Source: Algoriella xinjiangensis
Lineage (GTDB): Bacteria > Bacteroidota > Bacteroidia > Flavobacteriales > Weeksellaceae
DNA: 64,000 nt
NCBI RefSeq assembly: GCF_900115015.1
Contig: NZ_FOUZ01000013.1
Coordinates: forward strand, 38,205-102,204
Reading direction: 5' to 3'
The notes beneath the pieces are model-generated. The model had not been told where the DNA came from, did no database searches, and worked only from the letters and a program-made list of their open reading frames with translations. Both the position numbers and the translations under genes were made by a program. Positions 52,646 to 61,397 of the stretch are shown here, in pieces (the first letter of the stretch is position 1; every line of letters starts with the position of its first letter).

Positions 52646-53920
52646 ATGAAGTGGATTATTTGCAGTTTATCACTATTAAGCGTGGTAACAATTAAAGCTC
52701 AAACAGTAACGGTTTCCCCTTATTCTGCTTACGGATTAGGAGAACAATTATTTGATAATAATACAGAGCAAGCCGGTATGGGCGGTATTTCGACAGTGCC
52801 AACCAACCCGTTTGGTCAAAGTGCTAATTTCTCTAATCCTGCAGCAAATCAAACTTTGCGCATGACAACTTTTAACGCAAGTGGAAGTGGGAGAAACAAC
52901 AGTTTTAAATCAGCAACAGACAGCGACAATTCGTCAAGTTTTAATGTTTCGAATATTTCGTTGGCATTTCCTGTTGGCGAAAAAGGAAGTTTCGGAGTAG
53001 GTTTTCAACCATTTTCGGGATTAGGTTACGAAATTTTAAGTAACTCGACAAAAGGAGATTTAAAACAAACCGTTAACATGAAAGGTGACGGAGGAATTAA
53101 TAGCTTACATGCTTTTTATGGACGTAATCTTGGAAAAGGGTTTTCTCTAGGTCTTCGTGTAAATTATTTATTCGGAGAATTAAAACGTAACGAAGTTTTA
53201 GCTTTAGACGGCGCAAGTTTAGCTGTAGATTACAGTGATAAATCTAATTATAGAGGCGCACAATTTACTTTAGGTTCTATGTATACAAAGAAAGTAGGTA
53301 AATCAAATAATTTAAATTTGGGAGCTACTTATACTTTAGGAACTAATTTAAGAACAGATGTTACAGATTTAACAACAACATATGCATTTGTTGGGGCAAA
53401 GGTTGATACAATCAATATTCAACGTATTGATAATGGTAAAACAAAAATACCACAAACGTTTGCATTAGGTGCATCATATTCTAAAGACAACACATGGTCG
53501 TTAGCAATAGAAGCAAAATACAATACATGGTCTGACTTTAAGAAGCCAATCGAAGGTGAAAACACATCGATGACATCTAATGTAGATTATAAAAACAATG
53601 TACGTTTAGGTGTTGGTGGATATTGGGTACCAGATTTTAATAGTTACAAAAGCTATTTTAATCGCGTAACTTACCGTGCAGGTGCGTATTATCAATCAGC
53701 ACAATATTCTATTTATGGAACAGATATTACATCATTTGGTGCAACATTAGGATTTGGATTTCCTGTAGGAAAACAAAATGATGCATCAACAATGAATGTT
53801 TCATTTGAATATGGACAAAAAGGAAAAGCAACAAGTAACCTAATCAAAGAAAATTACTTTGGAGTTAAACTTGGATTTGATATTAATGATATCTGGTTCA
53901 GAAAAAGAGTTATTGACTAA
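52646..53920 (+). CDS. outer-membrane beta-barrel protein (FadL-like)
   Basis: 424 residues with a signal peptide (cut after IKAQ, residue 19), then a plug-like N-terminus (PYSAYGLGEQLFDNNTEQAGMGGISTV, in part) with Gly/Asn/Ser-rich strands (FANPAAN-type FSNPAAN) and a barrel. It ends DINDIWFRKRVID. Flavobacteria keep such a protein upstream of lptC, so it is a conserved outer-membrane protein, but it is not a recognised named component. A near -7 match lies just upstream. Function not assigned. Confidence 0.85.
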   Translation: MKWIICSLSLLSVVTIKAQTVTVSPYSAYGLGEQLFDNNTEQAGMGGISTVPTNPFGQSANFSNPAANQTLRMTTFNASGSGRNNSFKSATDSDNSSSFNVSNISLAFPVGEKGSFGVGFQPFSGLGYEILSNSTKGDLKQTVNMKGDGGINSLHAFYGRNLGKGFSLGLRVNYLFGELKRNEVLALDGASLAVDYSDKSNYRGAQFTLGSMYTKKVGKSNNLNLGATYTLGTNLRTDVTDLTTTYAFVGAKVDTINIQRIDNGKTKIPQTFALGASYSKDNTWSLAIEAKYNTWSDFKKPIEGENTSMTSNVDYKNNVRLGVGGYWVPDFNSYKSYFNRVTYRAGAYYQSAQYSIYGTDITSFGATLGFGFPVGKQNDASTMNVSFEYGQKGKATSNLIKENYFGVKLGFDINDIWFRKRVID

Positions 53921-53952
53921 TTATAACAGTCAATTAATAAGAAAAAAGACAA

Positions 53953-54525
53953 ATGAAAATGTTTAAATACAAACCGAGCATATTATGTGGAATAATAGGC
54001 ATTTTCGTTTTGCTTTTTTCATGTAACAGAGATGTTCCTACAACTAATCATTCCAAAAAAGTAGATTTTCCTACACGAAGCTTAATTAATGCAAACATTA
54101 TTTTTAAAGATTCGGGTAGAGTATCTATTAATTTGCGTTCGCCATTGATCGAAGAATATACTTTGGTCGATTCGCCATATACCATTTTTAGAAAAGGTTT
54201 GGATCTAGATTTCTATCAAAAAGGAAGCGAGAAACCAGGTTTTTTTAAAGCAGATTGGGCAAGATTGAGCGATGCAACTGGAATATATGAAGGAAAAGGA
54301 AACGTCGTAATTGTAAATGAAAAAGGTGATTCGTTGAAAAGCGAACAATTATTTTGGAATAAAATTAAAAAAACGGTTTATACATCGAAAGAAGTTTACT
54401 TAATTAGTAGCAAAGGCGATTCGTTAACAGCGAAAAACGGCTTACAAGCTACCGACGATTTAGAAAATTATACATTATTCAACAATCAAGGATATATGTA
54501 TGTCGAAGACAATCAAAAATTCTAA
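53953..54525 (+). CDS. lptC: LPS export protein LptC
   Basis: Periplasmic-bridge component passing lipopolysaccharide from the ABC transporter to LptA. 190 residues; a membrane helix with lipobox-like LLFSC (Cys24) at the N-terminus, then a beta-jellyroll half with PTRSLINANIIFKDSGRVSINLRSPLIEEY and ...LDLDFYQKGSEKPGFFKADWARLSDATGIYEGKGNVVIVNEKGDSL (in part). The later KTVYTSKEVYLISSKGDSLTAKNG repeats are typical of the OstA/LptC fold. An alternative ATG two codons downstream is possible. Confidence 0.9.
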   Translation: MKMFKYKPSILCGIIGIFVLLFSCNRDVPTTNHSKKVDFPTRSLINANIIFKDSGRVSINLRSPLIEEYTLVDSPYTIFRKGLDLDFYQKGSEKPGFFKADWARLSDATGIYEGKGNVVIVNEKGDSLKSEQLFWNKIKKTVYTSKEVYLISSKGDSLTAKNGLQATDDLENYTLFNNQGYMYVEDNQKF

Positions 54526-54596
54526 ATCAGTTAAAAAAATTAACAAAAAAGCACGTTCTTGTCGCTTCTTCTATTTTATTATTCAATGTATTGTCG

Positions 54597-54604
54597 TATT
54601 TTCG
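54597..54604 (+). promoter_or_regulatory. possible -7 element of ppiD
   Basis: TATTTTCG, one base off TAnnTTTG, leader about 29 bases. No -33 box at normal spacing. Alternatively ppiD is simply read from upstream. Confidence 0.35.
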
Positions 54605-54638
54605 CCACCTATTATAGAAATAACATTAAAATAAAACA

Positions 54639-56801
54639 ATGGCAGTTTTAGGAGAAATTCGTAAAAAAACTTGGCTTATCTTCGTGGTAATCGGTATTGC
54701 AATGTTAGCTTTCGTTGCAGGAGATTTATTCGGAGAAAACTCAAAAATAAAACAATTATTTACTGGAGATCCGTCTGTAGTTGGTACAGTTAACGGAGAA
54801 CCGATTGGTATCGCAGAATATCAAAGTGCATACGATGCAACACAAAGCATGTACGAAAATCAAGGGAAACCTGCAACTCCAAACCAAATAGCACAACAAA
54901 CTTGGAACAGCTTAATTAGCCAAAGAGTGTTGAAACAACATGCAGAAAAATTAGGTTTAAGAGTTTCTGATGACGAATTTTGGAGCTATGTAGCACAAAA
55001 TTTTGGTTTAGGTTCTGGTGCAGAAGCACAGCAACAAATTGCTCAATTAGAAGCAAATGCTGCTACAACCCCCGAAGCGCAACAACAATATAGAGGTTGG
55101 TTGCAAACTGCAGAGCAAATAAAATTACAGTTGTTATCTCAAAAATACTTTGGTTATGTAATGGCTGGTACAGCGGTTACAAACAAAGAAGCAGATATAC
55201 AACAAGCTTATAATATCTCGAATGCGAACATACAATATGCATTTTTAGATTATACAACTTTAGCTAAAAAGTTAAATGTAAAAGTAACGGATGAAGAAAT
55301 TTCTGCATACGAAGCAAAATATCCAAAATTGTTTAAAGCAGAAGGTTTAGTAAAATTAAGTTATACTTATTTTCCTGCCGGAGCTTCTACAGCAGACGAT
55401 GTTGTAGCTTTAGCTAACATCAATAAATACTTATCAACTCAAATTATCCACGATGATGTAAATAATATTACAGATACAATTCAAGGATTTGGAGTTGCTA
55501 AAAACGATTCAACTTATGTAACTCAAAATTCGGATAAACCATTTATCTCTAATTATTTTACAAAAGAAGAATTGGCACAATCTCAATTAACACCAGAAAT
55601 CAATGCGTATTTTAAAGGTGCAACTGTAGGTCAAATTGGTGGTCCATTTAAAGTTGGTGATACTTACCAATTATACAAAATCTCTAAATCGAAAGAAGTT
55701 AAAGATTCTGTAAAATCTAGTCATATCTTAGTTGCTTTCGAAGGAAGCGCAGCTGGTAAAGGTGTGAAAAGAACAAAAGCTGATGCGAAAAAATTAGCAG
55801 AAGAAATTTTAGCACAAGTAAAAGCAAATCCTGCATCTTTTGGAGATGTAGCTGCTGCAAAATCTGACGATAAATCATCTGCCGTACAAAAAGGAAGCAT
55901 TGGTTGGGTTGGTAAAAACAATCAATTAGATCAAACTTACAACGGATTTATTTTTACAAAACCAGTAGGAACAATTGATTTAGTAGAATCTCAATTTGGT
56001 TACCATATTATCAAAGTTGATGATGCAAAAAACAAAGTAGCTTATCAAGTTGCAAATATTGTTAAACGTATTGAGCCTTCTAAAGCAACAACAGAAAAAG
56101 CATTTACAAATGCAAGAACTTATGTTCAAGCAATTGAAGGAAAATCATTAAACGATTTTAAAAATGCGGCTAAAAAAGGTGGTTATTTAAATAATACAAC
56201 AGAAGGTATTGAGCGTTATGCAGGTATCGGACAAGATATTCCAAGCGATCAAGATTCTGATATCTTAAAATGGGCGTTTGATAAAAACACAGACAAAGGC
56301 GCAACAAACTTATTTACGTCTACAACGGGTGACTACATCGTTGTTCATTTAGTAGAAAAATTTGAGAAAGGTCTTGCTGCACCAAGTGTTGTTCGTAAAT
56401 ATGTAGAACCAGTTTTATTACAAGAAAAAGTATCTAAATTGGTTGATGAGCAAATTGCAAACGGTGGTTTAAATGCTTTTGTATCTAAATTCGGAGCAAA
56501 AAAAGGAAACGCAACAGTTAACTTTTCTAACTCTAATTTAACAGGTGTTGGTTTAGAGCCTCGCGTTGTAGGAGCTGCTTTTGGTGTAAAACCAAATACA
56601 TCTTCTAAAGCGATTGCTGGTAATGCAGGTGTTTTCTACATTATTCCATCTAATCAACAAATTCAGAAGAATCAAAAAGGGTCGATGATTTTAGATAACT
56701 TAAATCGTCAATTACAAGGTAAATTCCAACAATCATTATTACAGTCATTAATTCAGGCTGCTGATGTTGTAGATAACCGTGATAGATCTTTAACAAGATA
56801 A
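54639..56801 (+). CDS. ppiD: periplasmic peptidyl-prolyl isomerase/chaperone (PpiD/SurA type)
   Basis: 720 residues with a single membrane anchor at about 12-31 (WLIFVVIGIAMLAFVAG), SurA_N-like helices (about 60-150), and a rotamase domain near 355-455 (VKSSHILVAFEG ... GSIGWVGKNNQLDQTY...FGYHIIKVDDAKN). One parvulin domain is evident; the C-terminus looks like a second degenerate chaperone half. Anchored in the inner membrane facing the periplasm, it likely helps outer-membrane protein folding. Terminator at 56832. Confidence 0.92.
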   Translation: MAVLGEIRKKTWLIFVVIGIAMLAFVAGDLFGENSKIKQLFTGDPSVVGTVNGEPIGIAEYQSAYDATQSMYENQGKPATPNQIAQQTWNSLISQRVLKQHAEKLGLRVSDDEFWSYVAQNFGLGSGAEAQQQIAQLEANAATTPEAQQQYRGWLQTAEQIKLQLLSQKYFGYVMAGTAVTNKEADIQQAYNISNANIQYAFLDYTTLAKKLNVKVTDEEISAYEAKYPKLFKAEGLVKLSYTYFPAGASTADDVVALANINKYLSTQIIHDDVNNITDTIQGFGVAKNDSTYVTQNSDKPFISNYFTKEELAQSQLTPEINAYFKGATVGQIGGPFKVGDTYQLYKISKSKEVKDSVKSSHILVAFEGSAAGKGVKRTKADAKKLAEEILAQVKANPASFGDVAAAKSDDKSSAVQKGSIGWVGKNNQLDQTYNGFIFTKPVGTIDLVESQFGYHIIKVDDAKNKVAYQVANIVKRIEPSKATTEKAFTNARTYVQAIEGKSLNDFKNAAKKGGYLNNTTEGIERYAGIGQDIPSDQDSDILKWAFDKNTDKGATNLFTSTTGDYIVVHLVEKFEKGLAAPSVVRKYVEPVLLQEKVSKLVDEQIANGGLNAFVSKFGAKKGNATVNFSNSNLTGVGLEPRVVGAAFGVKPNTSSKAIAGNAGVFYIIPSNQQIQKNQKGSMILDNLNRQLQGKFQQSLLQSLIQAADVVDNRDRSLTR

Positions 56802-56831
56802 AATTCTAAAGGAGATTAAATCTCACTTCAT

Positions 56832-56867
56832 AAAAAAATCCCAAATCGAAAGATTTGGGATTTTTTG
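56832..56867. terminator. bidirectional terminator between ppiD and purE
   Basis: Stem AATCCCAAATC / GATTTGGGATT around GAAA with A7 and T6. Confidence 0.85.
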
Positions 56868-56890
56868 TTTATTTAATATTTTGAAATTAT

Positions 56891-57394
56891 TTACTGATCA
56901 AATCCATTCGGATAATCACCTTTCACAATTTCTATCTTTGCTTCAACAGCTTTTTGTAAATCCTCTTGATATTTCACCATACGTTGTTGTATTGTTGGGT
57001 TTGTTGCACCTAAAATACGCGCAGCAAGAATTCCTGCATTCTTCGCAGCGTTCACTGCAACAGTTGCAACGGGAATACCATTTGGCATTTGTAAAATAGA
57101 TAAAATAGAATCCCAACCATCAATAGAATTTGATGACTTTATTGGAACACCAACTACAGGAAGTGGTGTAATAGACGCCACCATTCCTGGTAAATGCGCC
57201 GCACCACCTGCACCAGCTATAATAACATTGATTCCGCGTTCGTGAGCAGACTTTGCATAATCAAACATACGTTGAGGCGTACGATGCGCAGAAACGATTG
57301 TTAATTCGAAAGGTATGTTTAGTTCTGTTAAAACTTCAGCAGCTTGTTTCATGATAGGTAAATCGCTATCACTTCCCATTATAATTCCGACCAT
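56891..57394 (-). CDS. purE: N5-carboxyaminoimidazole ribonucleotide mutase
   Basis: Class I PurE of purine synthesis, converting N5-CAIR to CAIR. 167 residues with [26 protein letters not shown] (catalytic His), [15 protein letters not shown] and the C-terminal helices. Follows purK with seven bases spacing, so the pair is cotranscribed. Confidence 0.97.
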   Translation of the reverse strand: MVGIIMGSDSDLPIMKQAAEVLTELNIPFELTIVSAHRTPQRMFDYAKSAHERGINVIIAGAGGAAHLPGMVASITPLPVVGVPIKSSNSIDGWDSILSILQMPNGIPVATVAVNAAKNAGILAARILGATNPTIQQRMVKYQEDLQKAVEAKIEIVKGDYPNGFDQ

Positions 57395-57401
57395 AGTTGT
57401 T

Positions 57402-58529
57402 TTATTTTTTTGAAACGACCTTAATCGTTTCGTTAACTTGTTTTATGTTTTGTTTTAATTGTTCAAGATTATCATCAACCAACGTAATATGTCCCATTTT
57501 ACGACCTGGTTTTGTAATTGCTTTTGCGTACCAATGCAAATAAGTTCCTGGTATTGCTAAAAGTTTTTCAACATTTTCTATCACAGCAGGTCCAGTTTCT
57601 CCTTCGGCACCAATTAAATTAACCATTGCAGATGTTGTAAATAATTGTGTAGAACCCAAAGGTAATTCCATCAATGTTCTTAACATTTGGTCAAATTGAG
57701 ATGAATAAGCACCTTCTATTGTAGAATGTCCCGAATTGTGTACGCGGCTAGCCGTTTCGTTAACCCAAAGTGTTTGGTCTTTGTTCAAGAATAATTCTAC
57801 CGCAAAAACGCCTGGAGAATTTAAAGCTTTTACCACATCGCGTGCAATTTGCTCTGCTTTATCTGTGATTGTTTTATTTAAAGATGATGGAATTAATAAA
57901 TAATCCAACAAATTATATTCTTCATTAATGACAAATTCTACGGTCGGATAAGTAACAATATTACCCAAATGATCTGCAACTGTAACAACTGCAATTTCAC
58001 GATCTAAATCCGCAGGTGTTTCGAAAATAGAAGGAACTTGAAGCATTTTGTCAAGATCAGCTTCAGATTTTAAAAACTGTACGCCTTTTCCATCATAACC
58101 ATCTTTTCTAGATTTTTGAAACAATGGATAAGTTGCTTTTTTATGCTTTAAATCTTCCCAATTATCTAATTCAAAATAAGGCGCTGTCGGTATATTATTT
58201 TTAACATAAAACGCCTTCTGTACGCCTTTATCTTGTATAATTGCCAAAGCTTCTGGATCTGGAACTACTTTTTTTCCGATAGATTTTAAGTAACGCAATG
58301 CTTCTACATTAACGTGCTCAATCTCTATTCCAATTGCATCAAGGTTTTCTCCAAAAGCGACAACAGTGTCATAATCTTTAAAATCTCCTTGTACAAAATG
58401 ATGTGCATGTGGCGCGCAAGGTGCATCTGCAGCCGGATCTAAAATACTAATTTCACAAGGATATTGTAATGCATTTTGCAAAAACATGTATCCCAATTGT
58501 CCTCCTCCTAAAATTCCGATTTTTATCAT
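57402..58529 (-). CDS. purK: N5-carboxyaminoimidazole ribonucleotide synthase
   Basis: ATP-grasp enzyme that carboxylates AIR with bicarbonate, upstream of PurE. 375 residues: [17 protein letters not shown] at the N-terminus, the ATP-grasp glycine loop [13 protein letters not shown] (about residues 148-160) and [13 protein letters not shown]... with the late [32 protein letters not shown] (quoted in part). Normal length. Divergent from the exo/endonuclease-phosphatase gene; the region upstream holds a TAACTTCG-type box on the minus strand. Confidence 0.96.
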   Translation of the reverse strand: MIKIGILGGGQLGYMFLQNALQYPCEISILDPAADAPCAPHAHHFVQGDFKDYDTVVAFGENLDAIGIEIEHVNVEALRYLKSIGKKVVPDPEALAIIQDKGVQKAFYVKNNIPTAPYFELDNWEDLKHKKATYPLFQKSRKDGYDGKGVQFLKSEADLDKMLQVPSIFETPADLDREIAVVTVADHLGNIVTYPTVEFVINEEYNLLDYLLIPSSLNKTITDKAEQIARDVVKALNSPGVFAVELFLNKDQTLWVNETASRVHNSGHSTIEGAYSSQFDQMLRTLMELPLGSTQLFTTSAMVNLIGAEGETGPAVIENVEKLLAIPGTYLHWYAKAITKPGRKMGHITLVDDNLEQLKQNIKQVNETIKVVSKK

Positions 58530-58591
58530 ATTGCGAAGTTAATGAATAATATAATCTCTACTTTTACGAGGAATAAAAATATATTGACGAG

Positions 58592-59533
58592 ATGTTAACA
58601 AAATGGAGTAAAATTTTATTTTTTGTATTTGCCGGAATTTATCTAATTAGCAAAAGTTTCTACCAATATTTTGTGTTTGATATGTTGGTGCAATATTCTG
58701 TTTATGCAATTATTATCGCATTTTTTTGTTGTTTAATTTATAATTTTTCGATTCGTAAACAGCAGAATAAAAACATTTTATTTGTGCTTCCATTGTTGAT
58801 AATTCCTTATGTTGTCTACAACGAAATGGGTAATTTTTATTTTGGAGAAAACGCGAAAGGTGAAAAACCAAACTTTAAAATTATCTCAATTAATATTTTT
58901 TCGGATAATAATGAATACCAATATCTTGAAGAATATTTGTCAAAAGAAAAAGCAGATGTGATTGTTTTGCAAGAATTGACGCCTGCTTGGCAAAAAAATG
59001 TTGAATTTGTACGAAAAGAATATCCTTATTATAAAGAAGAAACGCGCGCTAATAATTTTGGAATCGCCGTTTATTCGAAACATCCGTTTGTAAAAGTTGA
59101 AACCAAAAATTACATTGATGATATGCATCCGTCTATTTTGGCAGATTTTGATATAAATGGTAAAAAAGTTTCTGTTTTGATGTCGCATCCTGTTCCGCCA
59201 TTGCCAAATCAGGCTCGTTTTGAAAGACGAAATAAGCAATATGAATTGATTAAAAAAGATATTGAAGCCTTACCAAATTACAATATTGTGTTGATTGGGG
59301 ATTTAAATACAACGGTTTATTCGCCTAATTTTAAATTAGTGCAATCAGATAAATTAAAAGATGCGCGTTCTGGTTTTGGATTGCAAAATTCTTGGAATGC
59401 TTTTATCCCAATTTTTAGAACAAATATTGACCAATGTTGGGTTTCGAAAGATATAAAAGTGACGAATTTTTATCGTGGAGAAGATATAAAATCCGATCAT
59501 TTTCCGATTGTTGCAGAATTACAACTTCATTAA
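58592..59533 (+). CDS. exo/endonuclease-phosphatase domain protein, membrane-associated
   Basis: 313 residues: two or three membrane helices over about 5-75 (KILFFVFAGIYLISKSFYQYF, AIIIAFFCCLIYNF, LFVLPLLIIPYVVYNEMG) and then an EEP domain with ISINIFSDN, VIVLQELT (metal Glu), VLIGDLNTTVYSPNF and SDHFPIVAEL. The fold acts on DNA, RNA, phosphoinositides or lipids; the substrate is not evident. Its anchored form is common in Bacteroidota. Terminator at 59537 shared with the TPR gene. Confidence 0.88.
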   Translation: MLTKWSKILFFVFAGIYLISKSFYQYFVFDMLVQYSVYAIIIAFFCCLIYNFSIRKQQNKNILFVLPLLIIPYVVYNEMGNFYFGENAKGEKPNFKIISINIFSDNNEYQYLEEYLSKEKADVIVLQELTPAWQKNVEFVRKEYPYYKEETRANNFGIAVYSKHPFVKVETKNYIDDMHPSILADFDINGKKVSVLMSHPVPPLPNQARFERRNKQYELIKKDIEALPNYNIVLIGDLNTTVYSPNFKLVQSDKLKDARSGFGLQNSWNAFIPIFRTNIDQCWVSKDIKVTNFYRGEDIKSDHFPIVAELQLH

Positions 59534-59535
59534 AA

Positions 59536-59574
59536 TAAAAAAGCCTTGAAATCATTTTCAAGGCTTTTATTTTA
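59536..59574. terminator. bidirectional terminator after the EEP gene
   Basis: AAAAGCCTTGAAA / TTTCAAGGCTTTT around TCAT, A-run and T-run; convergent genes meet here. Confidence 0.82.
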
Positions 59575-61350
59575 TAATTCGAGATTCTGAATAAATGTTC
59601 TCAAATCAATTTCTTTTTCTAATCCAATTTTTTGTTTCATGCGATATTTTGTCATTCGAACAGTTTTTGGATCAACTTTCATCAAATTAGCAATCTGTAT
59701 ATTATCCATTTTTAAATAAATATAAGCAGCATATTTCATGTCTTGATTAGATAATTTATTTTTTGAAACATCATTTAATCGGTTAAATAAATTTGGATGA
59801 ACATCTTGAAGAATACTTTGCGCTTCGTTAAAATCATCGTCTTTTAATTTTTCATCTTTTAAAATTCGATCAATATTTATCGTTTTATCTTCTTTCAATT
59901 TTTCCTTTAAATCATTGATAAAAGTCGTTTTATGATTTAGTTGTAACGAAGTTACCAAAGCTTGTTTTTGCAATTGTTCTTGTTGCAAAGCCAATAATTC
60001 TTGCTCAGCTTTTAAACGAGCTTTTTCTTCTTTCTCTAATTGTAAAGTCAATTCAGTTTCACTTTTTTCAGCTTCCAATAAATCTGTTTTCTGTTTATTG
60101 GCTTTTTGTTTATAATAAAGCATATAACTCAAAAATATTACACCTGCAATAGCTAATAAAGTAAGACCTATATAAAGTATTTTTTGTTTGGTATAAATTT
60201 CATTCGTTTCCTCGAGCTGTTTTATCTGTTGATTTTTTTGTTGCGTTTTATAAAAAATTTCCAATGATTTGGTGTTGTTATCAAACTGTTCTTGGTTACT
60301 TTTTTGAATCAAATCCTTTGCTTCGCGCTCGTATTGTAGCGCTTTATCTAACTGACCAATGTTTTCATACGTACGTGCAAGATTGCTCATAATCACAAGT
60401 TTTATACTTGGAAAAATATCTTCATTATCTTTTGCTAATTGATAAGATTTTGAATAATATTCTTCAGCTAAAACTTTGTTTCCAAGATTTTCGTACGCAG
60501 AACCCATATTGTTATAAGTTAGTGCAGTTACTTCTTTGTATTTCGGATCTTTTTCGGTTAATTCTAACGTTTTATTGTAGTATTTTAAACTTTCATTAAT
60601 CGCATCTTCGGGATGAATAATACTCGCTAAACTTCCGTAATTAAGGTAATATACAACGATAGAACGTTTTTTTACAGACGGATCTTTTATTAAATTGGCG
60701 TATGTTAAAGAGTTTTTATAACTCACATTTGCCGAATCAATATAATTTTTAATATTGGTTATATTGTATTGCTTTTTGTAATAATAACCGAGATTATTGT
60801 ACGTAAAATTGATAAAAAGATTGTTTTTTGACTTTAAAGCATATTGGTTTGCTTTAATTCCGTCCGAACGATTGTCGGTTTCTAAAGAGTTTTTTGACTT
60901 ATAATTGTAGCTTAAAAAATACAATTGAGTCAAAACAAAATTCTCATTCGGATGTTTGCTAAACTCATTTATACTTTGATTTAAGGATTTCATAAACAAA
61001 TCCTTTTTATTTAATTTATCAAAATAACGCGCATATCCAAAATCTACATAAGCTTTGTCAATCGGATTTTTTGTTTTTAAAGCAATCGCTTTTGCAGTTT
61101 CTAAAGCTTCCGCTTTTTTAAATTCATCATTAAAAAATGAGTAATAATCGGCTAAATAAACATTTCCGATTACTTTTTTAGAAGAATCATAGCTATTTAA
61201 AAACTTGGTATCAATTATTTCTTTGGCTTTTGCTAAATCTTTGCTGTATAAATAGGAATATATCAATTGTTGATTTTTATCAAAATCACTTTGTGCAAAA
61301 GCTAATTTTGAAAGCAACAATAGGATAATACTCCAACTAAATTTTTTCAT
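59572..61350 (-). CDS. TPR protein with membrane helix and LuxR-like C-terminal HTH, copy A
   Basis: 592 residues. Signal peptide (MKKFSWSIILLLLSKLAFAQ); helical TPR-type repeats over about 25-360 (e.g. AKAKEIIDTKF, VTALTYNNMGSAYENLGNKVLAEEYYSKSY, in part); a membrane helix at 391-412; a coiled coil rich in Glu/Gln/Lys at 415-465; and a C-terminal HTH (about 532-576, LSNQDMKYAAYIYLKMDNIQIANLMKVDPKTVRMTKYRMK, in part). The TPRs would be periplasmic and the HTH cytosolic, a one-component transmembrane regulator. Directly follows the paralogue copy B, 47 bases downstream. Ligand and targets unknown. Confidence 0.88.
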   Translation of the reverse strand: MKKFSWSIILLLLSKLAFAQSDFDKNQQLIYSYLYSKDLAKAKEIIDTKFLNSYDSSKKVIGNVYLADYYSFFNDEFKKAEALETAKAIALKTKNPIDKAYVDFGYARYFDKLNKKDLFMKSLNQSINEFSKHPNENFVLTQLYFLSYNYKSKNSLETDNRSDGIKANQYALKSKNNLFINFTYNNLGYYYKKQYNITNIKNYIDSANVSYKNSLTYANLIKDPSVKKRSIVVYYLNYGSLASIIHPEDAINESLKYYNKTLELTEKDPKYKEVTALTYNNMGSAYENLGNKVLAEEYYSKSYQLAKDNEDIFPSIKLVIMSNLARTYENIGQLDKALQYEREAKDLIQKSNQEQFDNNTKSLEIFYKTQQKNQQIKQLEETNEIYTKQKILYIGLTLLAIAGVIFLSYMLYYKQKANKQKTDLLEAEKSETELTLQLEKEEKARLKAEQELLALQQEQLQKQALVTSLQLNHKTTFINDLKEKLKEDKTINIDRILKDEKLKDDDFNEAQSILQDVHPNLFNRLNDVSKNKLSNQDMKYAAYIYLKMDNIQIANLMKVDPKTVRMTKYRMKQKIGLEKEIDLRTFIQNLEL

Positions 61351-61397
61351 TGTAAATGGATTTCATTTGTTGGGTAGGTGAGAGTCTTCAAATGAAA

